A DNA stretch of 64,000 nucleotides from Paraburkholderia acidicola (GCF_002362315.1 NZ_MTZV01000006.1:1364001-1428000), one strand, 5' to 3'; shown: positions 25,053-34,247, counted from the stretch's first letter. Translations and numbers: made by a program. Notes: a model not told the origin generated them from the letters alone.

Positions 25053-26381
25053 ATGCCCATCGCAGCTGGCCCCCAGCCTACGACAGACGCCGGATCGGCA
25101 AGCCCTGCCCGCACGCGCAGCGAGGCGCGCAAGGCCGCGCTCGGCAGCTTTGTCGGTGCCGTGGTCGACTGGTATGACTTCCTGCTGTACGGCATCGTCG
25201 CCGCGCTCGTGTTCAATACCGAGTTCTTCCCGAAGATCAGCCCCGCGATGGGCACGCTGGCCGCGTTCGCAACGTTCGGCGTCGGCTTTCTGTTTCGCCC
25301 GCTAGGTGGCTTCATCTTCGGTCACTACGGCGACCGGCTCGGCCGCAAGCGCATGCTGGTGCTGACGGTCGCGATGATGGGCCTGTCCACCGCCGCGATC
25401 GGGCTGTTGCCGTCGTTTGCGAGCATCGGCTGGTGGGCGCCCGTGCTGCTCGTGACATTACGGGCGATCCAGGGTTTTGCCGTCGGCGGCGAATGGGGCG
25501 GTGCGGCGCTGATGGCCGTGGAAAGCGCGCCCGAGCGCAACAAGGCGTTCTACAGCAGCGGCGTACAGGTCGGCTACGGCGTGGGGCTCGTGCTGTCGAC
25601 TGGCCTCGTGTCGCTGATCAGCCGGTCGATGGACAATGCGTCGTTTATCGCGTGGGGCTGGCGTCTGCCGTTTCTGTTCAGTGTGCTGCTCGTGCTGGTC
25701 GCACTGTGGATCCGCTCGAGCATGGCGGAGTCGCGCGAGTTCGTCGAGAAAGTTGGCGAGCACGGCGAACGGCGGCTGCGCGCACCGATCGTCGAAGCGC
25801 TGCTGCGTCATCCGAAAGCGTTCCTGCTGATCATCGCGCTGCGTCTCGCGGAGCTGTTCACGATGTATATCGTCACCGCGTTCGCGCTGAACTATTCGAC
25901 GGCGAATCTCGGCATGCCGCGCGAGTTCTTTCTTGGCATCGGGCTGCTGGTGGGCGCGCTTAGTTGTGTGACGATTCCGTGTTTTGCGTGGCTCGCTGAC
26001 CGCTTTGGTCGTCGGCGCATCTATATGCTCGGCGCGACGCTCGGCGTGCTCGGTGCGGTGCCGTTCTTCGTCGCGCTCGATGCGCGCTCGACGGTCTGGA
26101 TCGTCGTGTTCGCCGTGCTGCTGGCGAATGTCGCTCACGACATGGTCGTGAGCGTGCAGCAACCGATGTTCACCGAACTGTTCGGCACCGAGTATCGCTA
26201 TAGCGGCGCGGGCGTCGGTTATCAGGTGGCGAGCGTGGTGGGCGGCGGATTTACGCCGTTCATCGCGGTCGCGCTAGTGAATATGGCAGGCGGCTCGTGG
26301 CATCCGGTGGCGGCCTACCTTGGTGTGGGCTGTCTGATTTCGCTGCTTGTGGCCGCCCGGATGAAGACCGGGCGTACCTGA
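25053..26381 (+). CDS. MFS transporter, metabolite:H+ symporter (MHS) type
   Basis: A 442-residue major facilitator protein with 12 helices. The N-terminus SFVGAVVDWYDFLLYG, the FRPLGGFIFGHYGDRLGRKRMLVL loop and the RAIQGFAVGGEWGGAALMAVE block mark the MHS subfamily (shikimate, alpha-ketoglutarate, proline/betaine permeases). These import organic acids or zwitterions with protons. The start ATG follows AGGAG. The gene lies just downstream of the efflux repressor; its substrate is not evident. Confidence 0.88.
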   Translation: MPIAAGPQPTTDAGSASPARTRSEARKAALGSFVGAVVDWYDFLLYGIVAALVFNTEFFPKISPAMGTLAAFATFGVGFLFRPLGGFIFGHYGDRLGRKRMLVLTVAMMGLSTAAIGLLPSFASIGWWAPVLLVTLRAIQGFAVGGEWGGAALMAVESAPERNKAFYSSGVQVGYGVGLVLSTGLVSLISRSMDNASFIAWGWRLPFLFSVLLVLVALWIRSSMAESREFVEKVGEHGERRLRAPIVEALLRHPKAFLLIIALRLAELFTMYIVTAFALNYSTANLGMPREFFLGIGLLVGALSCVTIPCFAWLADRFGRRRIYMLGATLGVLGAVPFFVALDARSTVWIVVFAVLLANVAHDMVVSVQQPMFTELFGTEYRYSGAGVGYQVASVVGGGFTPFIAVALVNMAGGSWHPVAAYLGVGCLISLLVAARMKTGRT

Positions 26382-26403
26382 AGGTTGTTCGCGGCGGCGC
26401 GGT

Positions 26404-26422
26404 GCGGTCGAGCAACGACCGC
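26404..26422. terminator. stem-loop after MHS transporter gene
   Basis: GCGGTCG, loop AGCAA and CGACCGC, with outer GGCGGC/GCCGCC pairing on either side, lie between the convergent MHS and ABC-permease genes. No T-run is seen. Confidence 0.5.
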
Positions 26423-26441
26423 TTGCCGCCATAAACACCGC

Positions 26442-27203
26442 TCAGGTCTTGAGCCGATAACCCGTCTTGAAGATCCACGCAACAGCCGCCATCAGCACCG
26501 CAAGAAACACCACCGTCATACCGAGACTCACGCCGACATGCACATCGGCCAGGCCGTAGAAGCTCCAGCGAAATCCGCTGACCAGATAGACGATCGGATT
26601 GAACAGCGTAACGATGCGCCAGAACGGCGGCAACATGTCCACAGAGTAGAAGCTGCCGCCGAGAAACGTCAGCGGCGTGATGATCAGCAGCGGCACCAGC
26701 TGCAATTTCTCGAAGCCGTCCGCCCAGATCCCGATGATGAAACCAAACAGGCTGAACGTCACCGCCGTCAGCACGAGAAACAGGATCATCCAGAACGGGT
26801 GCAGGATCTGCAGCGGCACGAAGAGGGCTGCCGTCGCGAGAATGATCAGCCCGAGGATGATCGATTTGGTTGCGGCCGCACCGACATAGCTGATGGCAAT
26901 CTCCACGTACGACACCGGCGCGGACAGCAACTCATAGATGGTGCCGGTGAAGCGCGGAAAGTAGATGCCAAATGATGCGTTCGAAATGCTCTGCGACAGC
27001 AGCGACAGCATGACGAGCCCGGGCACGATAAACGACCCATAGCTGATGCCACCCACCTGGCTGATACGCGAACCGATCGCCGAACCGAACACGACGAAAT
27101 ACAGCGACGTCGAGATGACCGGCGCGATGATGCTCTGCATCGCCGTGCGCCAGGTGCGCGCCATTTCGAAGCGGTAAATCGCGCGCATTGCGTGGATGTT
27201 CAT
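26442..27203 (-). CDS. ABC-2 type export permease (YadH-like)
   Basis: A 253-residue six-helix permease of the ABC-2 family, close in length and pattern to E. coli YadH: IYRFEMARTWRTAMQSIIAPVISTSLYFVVFG at the N-terminus, YGSFIVPGLVMLSLL and the GGSFYSVDMLPPFWRIVTLFNPIVYLVSGFRW block. Together with the ATPase it should export a lipid-like, polyketide or polysaccharide substrate; the YadGH substrate is unknown. Its ATG overlaps the ATPase stop codon by four bases (ATGA), so the two are translationally coupled. Confidence 0.9.
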   Translation of the reverse strand: MNIHAMRAIYRFEMARTWRTAMQSIIAPVISTSLYFVVFGSAIGSRISQVGGISYGSFIVPGLVMLSLLSQSISNASFGIYFPRFTGTIYELLSAPVSYVEIAISYVGAAATKSIILGLIILATAALFVPLQILHPFWMILFLVLTAVTFSLFGFIIGIWADGFEKLQLVPLLIITPLTFLGGSFYSVDMLPPFWRIVTLFNPIVYLVSGFRWSFYGLADVHVGVSLGMTVVFLAVLMAAVAWIFKTGYRLKT

Positions 27204-28261
27204 GATGCACTGCCTTTATCGTTATCGTCCGACGCGTCGCCGCTCGCGCCGTTTGTGCCATTCGTACCATTCGTACCGTTGCGGCCGCCCTTCAGCAGCC
27301 CGACGAAGATATCTTCCAGCGAACTCTGCGTCGTCTGCAGATCCTTGAAGCGGATCCCCGCATCGCTCATCGCATTGAGCAGCGCGACGATGCTCGTGCT
27401 GCGTTCGGCCGGCCGTCCGTCACCAACCCCGCCGACCTGGCCCGCCTGGGTGGCGTGTTCGTCGTGAGTGTCGTAGGTGTACACGAGTTCGCTGCCGCTG
27501 CCCGACAATTCGAGGCGATAGTCGGCGAGCTGTGCGGGCACGGTCGTCAGCGGGCTTTCGAGCTGCACGGTCAGTTGCTTCTTGCCGAGCTTGCGCATCA
27601 GTTCGGCTTTGTCCTCGACCAGCATGATCTCGCCACCGTTGATCACACCGATCCGGTCGGCCATCTCTTCGGCTTCGTCGATGTAGTGCGTCGTCAGGAT
27701 CACGGTCACGCCGCTCGTGCTGAGGCCCCGCACGAGGTTCCACATGTCGCGGCGCAGTTCCACGTCGACGCCCGCGGTCGGCTCGTCGAGAAAGAGAATC
27801 TGCGGCTCGTGCGACAACGCCTTGGCAATCAGCACGCGGCGCTTCATGCCGCCCGACAGCGTCATGAGCTTGTTATTGCGCTTGTCCCACAGCGACAGGT
27901 CCTTCAACACCTTTTCGATGTACGCGGGGTTCGCGGGCTTGCCGAACAGGCCCCGGCTAAACGACACGGTCGCCCAGACGGTCTCGAACGAATCGGTAGT
28001 CAGTTCCTGCGGCACGAGGCCGATCATCGAGCGGGCCGCGCGGTACGACGTATGGATGTCGTGGCCGGCCACCGTGATAGTGCCTTCGGTCGGCCGGACA
28101 ATACCGCAGATCGTACTGATCAGCGTCGTCTTGCCGGCCCCGTTCGGGCCGAGCAGCGCGAAGATCTCGCCGCGCCGGATCGCGAGGTTGATCTGTTTGA
28201 GTGCGTGGAATCCGGACGCGTAGGTTTTCGAGAGATTCGAAACGGATAGGATCGTTTGCAT
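27200..28261 (-). CDS. ABC export ATPase (YadG/DrrA-like) with repetitive tail
   Basis: A 353-residue nucleotide-binding protein. It has Walker A GPNGAGKTT (residues 38-46), signature LSGGMKRR, Walker B ILFLDEPTAGVD and the switch His in LTTHYIDEAEEMADR. The start is ATG 28261 (MQTILSVSNLSKTY); the longer frame to 28381 codes for Arg-rich residues and is not likely used. Beyond the domain the C-terminus carries a low-complexity tail with NGT repeated three times and an acidic GDASDDNDKGS end, longer than in YadG. It forms an operon with the permease. Confidence 0.9.
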   Translation of the reverse strand: MQTILSVSNLSKTYASGFHALKQINLAIRRGEIFALLGPNGAGKTTLISTICGIVRPTEGTITVAGHDIHTSYRAARSMIGLVPQELTTDSFETVWATVSFSRGLFGKPANPAYIEKVLKDLSLWDKRNNKLMTLSGGMKRRVLIAKALSHEPQILFLDEPTAGVDVELRRDMWNLVRGLSTSGVTVILTTHYIDEAEEMADRIGVINGGEIMLVEDKAELMRKLGKKQLTVQLESPLTTVPAQLADYRLELSGSGSELVYTYDTHDEHATQAGQVGGVGDGRPAERSTSIVALLNAMSDAGIRFKDLQTTQSSLEDIFVGLLKGGRNGTNGTNGTNGASGDASDDNDKGSAS

Positions 28262-28426
28262 GCCCGCGACGATAGCAGAAAGTCGCCGTTTTCGTGGAGG
28301 AGCCCGGCGCAATCGCGCCGCGATGGCTGTCGCGGCGGAATTGGGAGCGCGATGCGGCCGTTCGACGGTGGCTCGGGCCATGGCCTGGCAGGCTGTAAGC
28401 GGTCTATTGACCCGCGACGCACAATG

Positions 28427-29422
28427 TCAACCCGCTGCGTTCCCGCGCCTGCCTCCCGTCTTGCGTCCGCGCTTTGGCGGCGCGCCGTCGGGCGCCGCCA
28501 GCCGCTCCCGCGCCACCGCCCGCACCGCGTCGATCAGCGCACGGCCAGCCGGCGATGGCTGCGAGTCCGAGCGCAGGATCAGCCCGACCGGCTCGTCGGT
28601 ACCGGCGAACGGCAGCGGCAAGCGCACCAGCACGCCGTGCGCCAGTTCGTACTCGACGGCGCCGATCGGGACGAACCAGACGGCGTCGTTGGCGAGCGCC
28701 AGCGCGCGCCCGACCGATACCGACAGCACCTCGACAAACGACGACAGCGGCGGCACGCCCCACACCGTCAGCAGGCTTTCCGCGGACTGGCGGATGATCG
28801 TGCCGTACGGCGGCAGCACCACCGGGTAGTCGAGCAACGCGGCCGCCGGCATCGCGCTCTTTGCCATCGGATGCCCGGCGCGCACCACGGCGGCCAGCGG
28901 CTCGCCATACAGTTGCTCGAAACTCAGGCCGACCATCCGTTCCGGGTCGGCCAACCGCCCGACGGCGAACTCGATGGCGCCTGCTTTCAACTGCTCCAGC
29001 AGGTCGCCGTTCGCCGCGGTGGCAAGCTGCACGACCACCTGCGGCCACTGCGCCGCGAAACGCCGCAACACCGGCGGCACCAGCGAAGGCGCAACGGTCG
29101 GCAGCATGCCCACTGCGAGCGTTGCCGTGATGGCGCCCTGAGTCCCGGTCAGCAGGTCGACGCCCTGCCGCAGCGCGCTCAGACACGCGCTGGCATGCGG
29201 CAGAAACAGCTGCGCTTCGCGGGTCGGCATGGCACCGTGGCGGCCGCGCTCGAACAGCTTCACGTCGAGAATCGACTCGAGTTCGGCCACCGTCTTCGAC
29301 ACGGCGGGCTGCGTCACCGACAGGCTCTCGGCGGCCTTCTGCACGCTGCCGAACTGCGCGACAGCCAGAAAGCACTGCAGGTGGCGGAATTTGACGCGGT
29401 TGTCGGCGAGGCTACGTTGCAT
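28427..29422 (-). CDS. pcaQ: LysR-family activator of protocatechuate genes
   Basis: A 331-residue LysR protein matching PcaQ: helix-turn-helix KFRHLQCFLAVAQFGSVQKA with LSVTQPAVSKTVAELE, then an effector domain with ITATLAVGMLPTVAPSLVPP and LPLPFAGTDEPVGLILRSD. PcaQ activates pcaDCHGB-type operons in response to beta-carboxy-cis,cis-muconate or related intermediates. It is divergent from pcaHG, 111 bp apart. A LysR-type box (29421-29435) overlaps its own start codon, which fits negative autoregulation. The C-terminus has a basic extension (PPKRGRKTGGRRG). Confidence 0.85.
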   Translation of the reverse strand: MQRSLADNRVKFRHLQCFLAVAQFGSVQKAAESLSVTQPAVSKTVAELESILDVKLFERGRHGAMPTREAQLFLPHASACLSALRQGVDLLTGTQGAITATLAVGMLPTVAPSLVPPVLRRFAAQWPQVVVQLATAANGDLLEQLKAGAIEFAVGRLADPERMVGLSFEQLYGEPLAAVVRAGHPMAKSAMPAAALLDYPVVLPPYGTIIRQSAESLLTVWGVPPLSSFVEVLSVSVGRALALANDAVWFVPIGAVEYELAHGVLVRLPLPFAGTDEPVGLILRSDSQPSPAGRALIDAVRAVARERLAAPDGAPPKRGRKTGGRRGNAAG

Positions 29423-29435
29423 AACGAATGGTTAT
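29421..29435. promoter_or_regulatory. LysR box (T-N11-A) in pcaQ-pcaHG intergenic region
   Basis: ATAAC-GAATG-GTTAT is a perfect interrupted dyad with T-N11-A spacing and the ATAAC/GTTA half-sites known for PcaQ targets. It overlaps the pcaQ ATG (29420-29422). A second ATAAC half-site lies at 29463-29467, nearer the pcaH promoter. Confidence 0.65.
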
Positions 29436-29533
29436 ACGAAACACTAGAAAACGTCATTTTGCATAACTTCTCGGATTAGATAAAGTCGCGTCATACGCTG
29501 CGCCCCCTATACGTCCTTTCACGGAGACACCCG

Positions 29534-30238
29534 ATGGACGATTCCATCCTCACTCCACGCGACTTCGCATCGCACCCCGCCTATATCGAACCCGGCTACC
29601 GCTCGTCGGTGAAACGCGGCCCGCTGCGCCCGTTGATCCCGCTGAAGGAGCGGTTGCGCGACCAGCATGTGCCGGTCTACGGCGCGGAAGATCTCGGCGC
29701 GCTCGATCACGACCTCACGCGCAACGCCGTTGTGAACGGTGCGCCGCTCGGCGAGCGCATCATCGTGACCGGCCGCGTGCTCGACGAAAACGCACGACCG
29801 GTGCGCAACACACTGGTCGAAATCTGGCAGGCGAACGCGACGGGCCGCTACGTGCACAAGTCCGACCAGCACGACGCGCCGCTCGATCCGAACTTTCTCG
29901 GCGCAGGCCGCTGCCTGACCGACGACGAAGGCCGCTATCGCTTCCTGACGATCAAACCGGGCGCGTACCCGTGGGGCAATCATCCGAACGCATGGCGGCC
30001 GAACCACATCCACTTTTCGCTGTTCGGCGACTACTTCGGCTCGCGCCTCGTCACGCAGATGTATTTCCCCGGCGACCCGCTACTCGCATTCGATCCGATC
30101 TACCAGGGCACACCCGCCGATGCACGCGAGCGCCTGATCTCGCGCTTCTCGCTCGATATAACCGAAGAAGGTTTCGCACTCGGCTATGAGTTCGACATCG
30201 TGCTGCGCGGTCGCAACGACACACCGATGGAGCGCTGA
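29534..30238 (+). CDS. pcaH: protocatechuate 3,4-dioxygenase, beta subunit
   Basis: A 234-residue beta subunit that carries the catalytic Fe(III) and opens protocatechuate to beta-carboxy-cis,cis-muconate. The four iron ligands are visible: Tyr106 (GRYVH), Tyr145 (GAYPW), His158 and His160 (NHIHF). The N-terminal HPAYIEPGYRSSVKRGP segment and the C-terminal GYEFDIVLRG are standard. The start ATG has an ACGGAGA site. It is followed two bases later by pcaG. The remaining pca genes (pcaB, C, D) are not in the window. Confidence 0.96.
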   Translation: MDDSILTPRDFASHPAYIEPGYRSSVKRGPLRPLIPLKERLRDQHVPVYGAEDLGALDHDLTRNAVVNGAPLGERIIVTGRVLDENARPVRNTLVEIWQANATGRYVHKSDQHDAPLDPNFLGAGRCLTDDEGRYRFLTIKPGAYPWGNHPNAWRPNHIHFSLFGDYFGSRLVTQMYFPGDPLLAFDPIYQGTPADARERLISRFSLDITEEGFALGYEFDIVLRGRNDTPMER

Positions 30239-30240
30239 AC

Positions 30241-30831
30241 ATGACGACGCTCAAGCAAACCCCGTCGCAAACAGTCGGCCCGTATTTCGCCTACGGACTG
30301 TGCCCGCAGCAATACGATTTCGACTTCAGGAGCCTGTTCACCGCGACGCTCGCCGATCGCGAAGCGAAGGGCGAGCACATCACGATCGTGGGTCAGGTGT
30401 TCGATGGCAATGGCGAGGCGATCTTCGATGCGATGCTCGAAATCTCGCAGGTGGATAGCGAAGGCCGTTATCCGGCGTCGCGGGAGAAATGTGCGGCGAG
30501 CGGATTTCGCGGCTTTGCGCGCGTAGGTACCGGGACTGATCCGCAGCGGCGTTTTATCGTCGATACCGTGAAGCCGGGCCGCGTGTCAGCCGATGAAGCG
30601 CCGCATCTGAATGTGGTTGTGACAATGCGCGGCGTGTTGCTGCACACGTTCACGCGACTCTATTTCGATGACGAGGCCGCGGCCAATGAGCGTGACGCCG
30701 TGCTACTGGCGGTACCGGCTGAACGTCGCGCCACACTCATCGCGCGACGTGAATCTGGAGCGGGCAACGCCGTCTATCGCTTCGACATCCATATGCAGGG
30801 CGAAAACGAAACCGTGTTTTTCGATCTCTGA
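30241..30831 (+). CDS. pcaG: protocatechuate 3,4-dioxygenase, alpha subunit
   Basis: A 196-residue alpha subunit, structurally like PcaH but without the iron ligands. TPSQTVGPYFAYGL at the N-terminus, ITIVGQVFDGNGEAIFDAMLEISQ and APHLNVVVTMRGVLLHTFTRLYF are characteristic; Arg residues of this chain help bind the substrate carboxylate at the interface. It is cotranscribed with pcaH (two-base gap) and followed by a good terminator at 30933-30957. Confidence 0.95.
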   Translation: MTTLKQTPSQTVGPYFAYGLCPQQYDFDFRSLFTATLADREAKGEHITIVGQVFDGNGEAIFDAMLEISQVDSEGRYPASREKCAASGFRGFARVGTGTDPQRRFIVDTVKPGRVSADEAPHLNVVVTMRGVLLHTFTRLYFDDEAAANERDAVLLAVPAERRATLIARRESGAGNAVYRFDIHMQGENETVFFDL

Positions 30832-30932
30832 AGGCAGCGGCGCTGTATCGACGCACTCGCTTTCACGAGGCTTTCACACGGACGGACTACGATCCTCCGT
30901 GCGATGAACTCGCAAAACTCCGGTAACAGTTC

Positions 30933-30957
30933 GACCCGCTTTATGCGGGTCTTTTTT
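30933..30957 (+). terminator. rho-independent terminator of pcaHG
   Basis: GACCCGC, loop TTTAT and GCGGGTC, followed by six T residues. It lies about 100 bp after pcaG and overlaps the 3' end of the convergent DUF971 gene. Confidence 0.88.
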
Positions 30958-31258
30958 CGCTTGTATCAACGCGTTGGTTCGTAACAAGCGTCTCCAGATA
31001 CGCCCACGGGAAAATGCCCTGCGCGTGGCCGTCGCTGAATACGAGCTGCACGCCGTAGCCCATCGGTTGCACGTCGACGATCGCGATATCTTTAGTCGCA
31101 GGTACCACTGCGCCCGCGAGACGCACACGTCGGCAGGCCGAACACGGGCATGCTGTTCGTAGCGCCGCATGATCGAGCGTCTGTACGCGTGCAGCGTCCC
31201 ACTGCAACGTTAGCGTGCGCGCGGCCGCATCGACGGCCATGTGTTGCGGTACGTTCAC
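30941..31258 (-). CDS. DUF971 domain protein (GBBH-like N-terminal domain)
   Basis: A 105-residue single-domain protein of the DUF971 family, also found as the N-terminal domain of gamma-butyrobetaine hydroxylase. It has CPCSACR near residue 40 (a possible zinc or Fe-S ligand set), MGYGVQLVFSDGHAQGIFPWAYLETL. The GTG start overlaps the stop of the HEAT-repeat gene by four bases. DUF971 proteins occur beside Fe-S assembly and flavoprotein genes; here it is the last gene of a five-gene operon, perhaps assisting metal or cofactor assembly. Confidence 0.8.
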   Translation of the reverse strand: MNVPQHMAVDAAARTLTLQWDAARVQTLDHAALRTACPCSACRRVRLAGAVVPATKDIAIVDVQPMGYGVQLVFSDGHAQGIFPWAYLETLVTNQRVDTSEKRPA

Positions 31259-32253
31259 CGCCCCGCCCCGTCGATCTGCGCGAGCGCAATCCGCGCCGCC
31301 TTGCGTACCTCGGGGTCGGCATCGGTTGCGGCTGCTTCAAGCGCGGGCCGCGCCTGCGCGTCACCGAGCTCACCGAGTGCCAGCGCCGCCTCCTTGCGCA
31401 GATTGCTGATCGCGTGCGTCAGCAACCCGGCGACCGGTTCAACTGCACGAACGTCGCGCAATCTGCCGAGCGCTCGCACCGCCTGCAAACGCACTTGCCA
31501 GTACGCGTCGTCCAGCGCGGCGAGCAGCGCATCGCACGCGTGCGCTGCGGCCAGCTTGCCGAGTGTGGTCGCGGCTGCTTCGCGCACCTGCCATGCGTCG
31601 TCGCGCAAAGCACTGAGCAAGGCATCGACCGTTTGTGCATCCGCCGCGCTCGCGAGACCGAGCGCGCCGGTTGCCGCACGGCGCACCTCCGCATGCGAAT
31701 CGCAGGTGGCGAGCGCGGTAAGCGGTCCGAGCGCGCTGCGGTCCTTCAGCCAACCGAGCACGCTGACAGCTTCGAGACGCACAGCCGCTTCGGGCGCATG
31801 CAGCGCGGCAAGCGCCGGTTCGCGCGCGCCTGCATAGCGCAACTCACGCAGGGCACGAAGCACGGCCGCACGCACGAACGGCTCTGCATGCCCGCTCCAG
31901 CGCGCGAGAATCGGCCCGGAGCGCGCATCCTTCAACTGCGAGAGACTCAGCGCCGCCGCGTCGCGCACGGCAGCGTCACCATCGACCAACGCGGAACACA
32001 GTGCCTCGACCACGTCGTCGCGCTCCCACGCACCGAGCACCTGCGCCGCTTCCGCACGCACCTCAGGTGCAGCGTCGTCGCGCAGCGTCGCAATGATCGG
32101 CGGCAATACGGCTTCGTCTTCGAGATCGGCAAGCGCGAGCAGCGCGATGCGTCGCACGGCCGCATCCGGTGAAGCGAGACGCGGCAGCAGTTGCGCTGCT
32201 TCGGGGTCGAGCGCGGCGGGATCGAAGGTGAGTGGTAACGAGGAATCGGTCAT
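31255..32253 (-). CDS. HEAT-repeat protein
   Basis: A 332-residue protein made almost wholly of about nine HEAT/PBS-lyase-type repeats of about 31 residues, each with the pattern D-x-x-V-R-x-x-A-A-x-A-L-G (for example DAAVRDAAALSLSQL, HAEVRRAATGALGLAS, DPEVRKAARIALAQI). Such solenoids act as scaffolds or, in phycobilisome lyases and epoxyqueuosine reductase, as docking domains. No signal peptide. It is one base from the ferredoxin gene and overlaps the DUF971 gene, so a structural role in the redox complex of this operon is a fair inference. Confidence 0.88.
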   Translation of the reverse strand: MTDSSLPLTFDPAALDPEAAQLLPRLASPDAAVRRIALLALADLEDEAVLPPIIATLRDDAAPEVRAEAAQVLGAWERDDVVEALCSALVDGDAAVRDAAALSLSQLKDARSGPILARWSGHAEPFVRAAVLRALRELRYAGAREPALAALHAPEAAVRLEAVSVLGWLKDRSALGPLTALATCDSHAEVRRAATGALGLASAADAQTVDALLSALRDDAWQVREAAATTLGKLAAAHACDALLAALDDAYWQVRLQAVRALGRLRDVRAVEPVAGLLTHAISNLRKEAALALGELGDAQARPALEAAATDADPEVRKAARIALAQIDGAGR

Positions 32254-32254
32254 G

Positions 32255-32500
32255 TCAGCGCAACAGATAGGGAATCTCGACTTTCACCGCATTCGTCGGG
32301 CAGTCCTTCTCGCACGGCATGCAGTACCAGCATTCGTCGAACTTCATGTAGGCCTTGCCTTTGGTCATATCGATCGCGAGCAGATCGAGTGGACATACGT
32401 CGACGCAGACCGTGCAACCCTTGTCCGCGATGCAGAGGTCTTCATCGATCGTGACGGGGGCAGCGCTACGCTGAAAGATATCGTGGGGTGTTGTGGACAT
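32255..32500 (-). CDS. 2x[4Fe-4S] ferredoxin, AprB-like
   Basis: An 81-residue ferredoxin. The second cluster motif is regular, C-x2-C-x2-C-x3-CP (CWYCMPCEKDCP). The first is unusual, C-x5-C-x2-C-x3-CP (CIADKGCTVCVDVCP), with a longer first spacing of the kind seen in the beta subunit of adenylylsulfate reductase. The start is ATG 32500. It lies between the flavoprotein and HEAT genes and most likely passes electrons to or from the flavoprotein's FAD. Confidence 0.9.
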   Translation of the reverse strand: MSTTPHDIFQRSAAPVTIDEDLCIADKGCTVCVDVCPLDLLAIDMTKGKAYMKFDECWYCMPCEKDCPTNAVKVEIPYLLR

Positions 32501-32513
32501 GGCTAGGATCATC

Positions 32514-34247
32514 TCAGGCTGGCACAGCTGCGGGTACACCGATGCGCAGGTTGCGATAGGCGTCGCTGTCGCGCGCATCGAGCGGCACGATGTACGGCTC
32601 AACCGCGCGCTTCGCACTCGTCATGCGATCGAACTCGTCCTTACGCAAGTGCGTGTGGCAGAACCATTCAGCGTCGTCGCGCTGCGGATAATCGACACGA
32701 TGGTGGTATAGCCCCCACCGGCTCTCCGTGCGAAACAGCGACGCGTGTGCGGCCATTTCCGCGCAATCGCGGATCGCGCGTACTTCGGCGGCACGCATCA
32801 GTTCGTGCGGATTGTCCGCCTTGATTGCATCGATGTCTTCGGCAATCTCCGCAAAGCGCTGCAAACCGATTTCCATCTTGCGCGTCACCTTCGGCGGCTG
32901 CAGGTAGTCGTTCACCATGCGTCGCAGCTTGTATTCGACCTGCGCTGGAGCAAGGCCTGTTTCGCGTTCTAGCGGTGCATAGATGCGTGCGCGTTCGGCG
33001 GCGATCTGCGCTTCGTCAAGCGGCGCGTGCTCGCGGCCTGCTACATATTCCGCAGCGTTAGTGCCAGCGAACCAGCCATACGTGAACGCGCCGAGCATAT
33101 AGTTGTGCGGCACCGCGGCCATATCGCCGGCGGCGTAAAGGCCCGGCACCGTCGTCTCCGCACGCGCGTTCACGTACACGCCCGATGCGCTATGCCCGCT
33201 GCAGAAACCGATCTCGGAGATATGCATCTCGACCATCTGCTGCCGGTAGTCGGTGCCGCGTCCCGCATGAAAGCGACCACGGCTCGGACGCTCATTGGTG
33301 TGCAGGATCTGCTCGATCGTCTGGATGGTTTCTTCGGCAAGATGGTCGAGCTTCAGGAACACAGGGCCGTTACCGCTCTGCAGTTCCTGATAGAACTCCC
33401 ACATCATCTGACCGCTCCAGTAATCGCATTCGATAAAACGTTCGCCCTTGCCGTTCGCCGTAAAACCACCGAGCGGTCCCGTCACGTACGCGCACGCGGG
33501 GCCGTTGTAGTCCTTGATCAGCGGATTGATCTGGAAGCATTCGAGGTTCACGAGCGCAGCGCCTGCGTGATACGCCATTGCGTAACCATCGCCGGCGTTG
33601 GTCGGGTTTTCGTAGGTGCCCATCAGATAGCCCGAGGCCGGCAAGCCGAGCCGGCCGGCTGCGCCACAGCAGAGAATCACGGCCTTCGCGCGGATCACAT
33701 GAAATTCTGCGGTGCGGCAGTCGAAGCCGAGCACGCCGCATACGTTGCCCTGCGCGTCCTTCAGCAGACGCGTTGCGACAACCCGGTTGGTGATTGCAAT
33801 ACGTGCGCGCTTTAGCTGTCGGTACAGCACCTTCTTGATGTCGTGACCTTCGGGCATCGGCAGAACATACGAGCCCATGTGATGCACTTTCTTCACCGCG
33901 TAGTCGCCGGTGCCGTCCTTTTCGAACTTCACGCCCCAGCGGTCGAGTTCCTCGATCGTCGCGAAGCTGTGCTGCGCGTAGGCGTGAACGGCGGACTGGT
34001 CGACGATGCCATCGTTGGCGATCGTGATTTCTCTCGTGTACTGCTCCGGTGTCGCGTGACCGGGAATCACCGCATTGTTCAGCCCATCCATACCCATCGA
34101 AATCGCGCCGCTGCGCTTGACGTTCGCCTTCTCCAGCAGCAGCACCTTCAGCGACGGGTCGCGCTCTTTCGCCTTGATAGCCGCCATCGGGCCAGCCGTG
34201 CCGCCGCCCACGACGACCACATCGTATTCACTCACCAGCGTATTCAT
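32514..34247 (-). CDS. FAD-dependent reductase, AprA/fumarate-reductase-like
   Basis: A 577-residue flavoprotein of the succinate dehydrogenase/fumarate reductase superfamily. The dinucleotide motif is G14-G-G-T-A-G19. The next block, KRSGAISMGMDGLN, lacks the His that binds FAD covalently in fumarate reductase and resembles the corresponding AprA (adenylylsulfate reductase alpha) segment, as does the later RWGVKFEKDGTGDYAVKK. TVPGLYAAGDMAAVPHNYMLGAF is the second FAD contact. It is shorter than AprA, and no sulfate-reduction genes are near, so the substrate is unknown. Paired with an AprB-like ferredoxin; its ATG overlaps the GntR stop (ATGA). Confidence 0.85.
   Translation of the reverse strand: MNTLVSEYDVVVVGGGTAGPMAAIKAKERDPSLKVLLLEKANVKRSGAISMGMDGLNNAVIPGHATPEQYTREITIANDGIVDQSAVHAYAQHSFATIEELDRWGVKFEKDGTGDYAVKKVHHMGSYVLPMPEGHDIKKVLYRQLKRARIAITNRVVATRLLKDAQGNVCGVLGFDCRTAEFHVIRAKAVILCCGAAGRLGLPASGYLMGTYENPTNAGDGYAMAYHAGAALVNLECFQINPLIKDYNGPACAYVTGPLGGFTANGKGERFIECDYWSGQMMWEFYQELQSGNGPVFLKLDHLAEETIQTIEQILHTNERPSRGRFHAGRGTDYRQQMVEMHISEIGFCSGHSASGVYVNARAETTVPGLYAAGDMAAVPHNYMLGAFTYGWFAGTNAAEYVAGREHAPLDEAQIAAERARIYAPLERETGLAPAQVEYKLRRMVNDYLQPPKVTRKMEIGLQRFAEIAEDIDAIKADNPHELMRAAEVRAIRDCAEMAAHASLFRTESRWGLYHHRVDYPQRDDAEWFCHTHLRKDEFDRMTSAKRAVEPYIVPLDARDSDAYRNLRIGVPAAVPA

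Noticed and set aside
32514..34247. Dissimilatory sulfate metabolism from the AprA-like protein
   Set aside because: No sat, dsr, qmo or true aprB gene is nearby, and the flavoprotein is shorter than AprA; kept only as a family resemblance.
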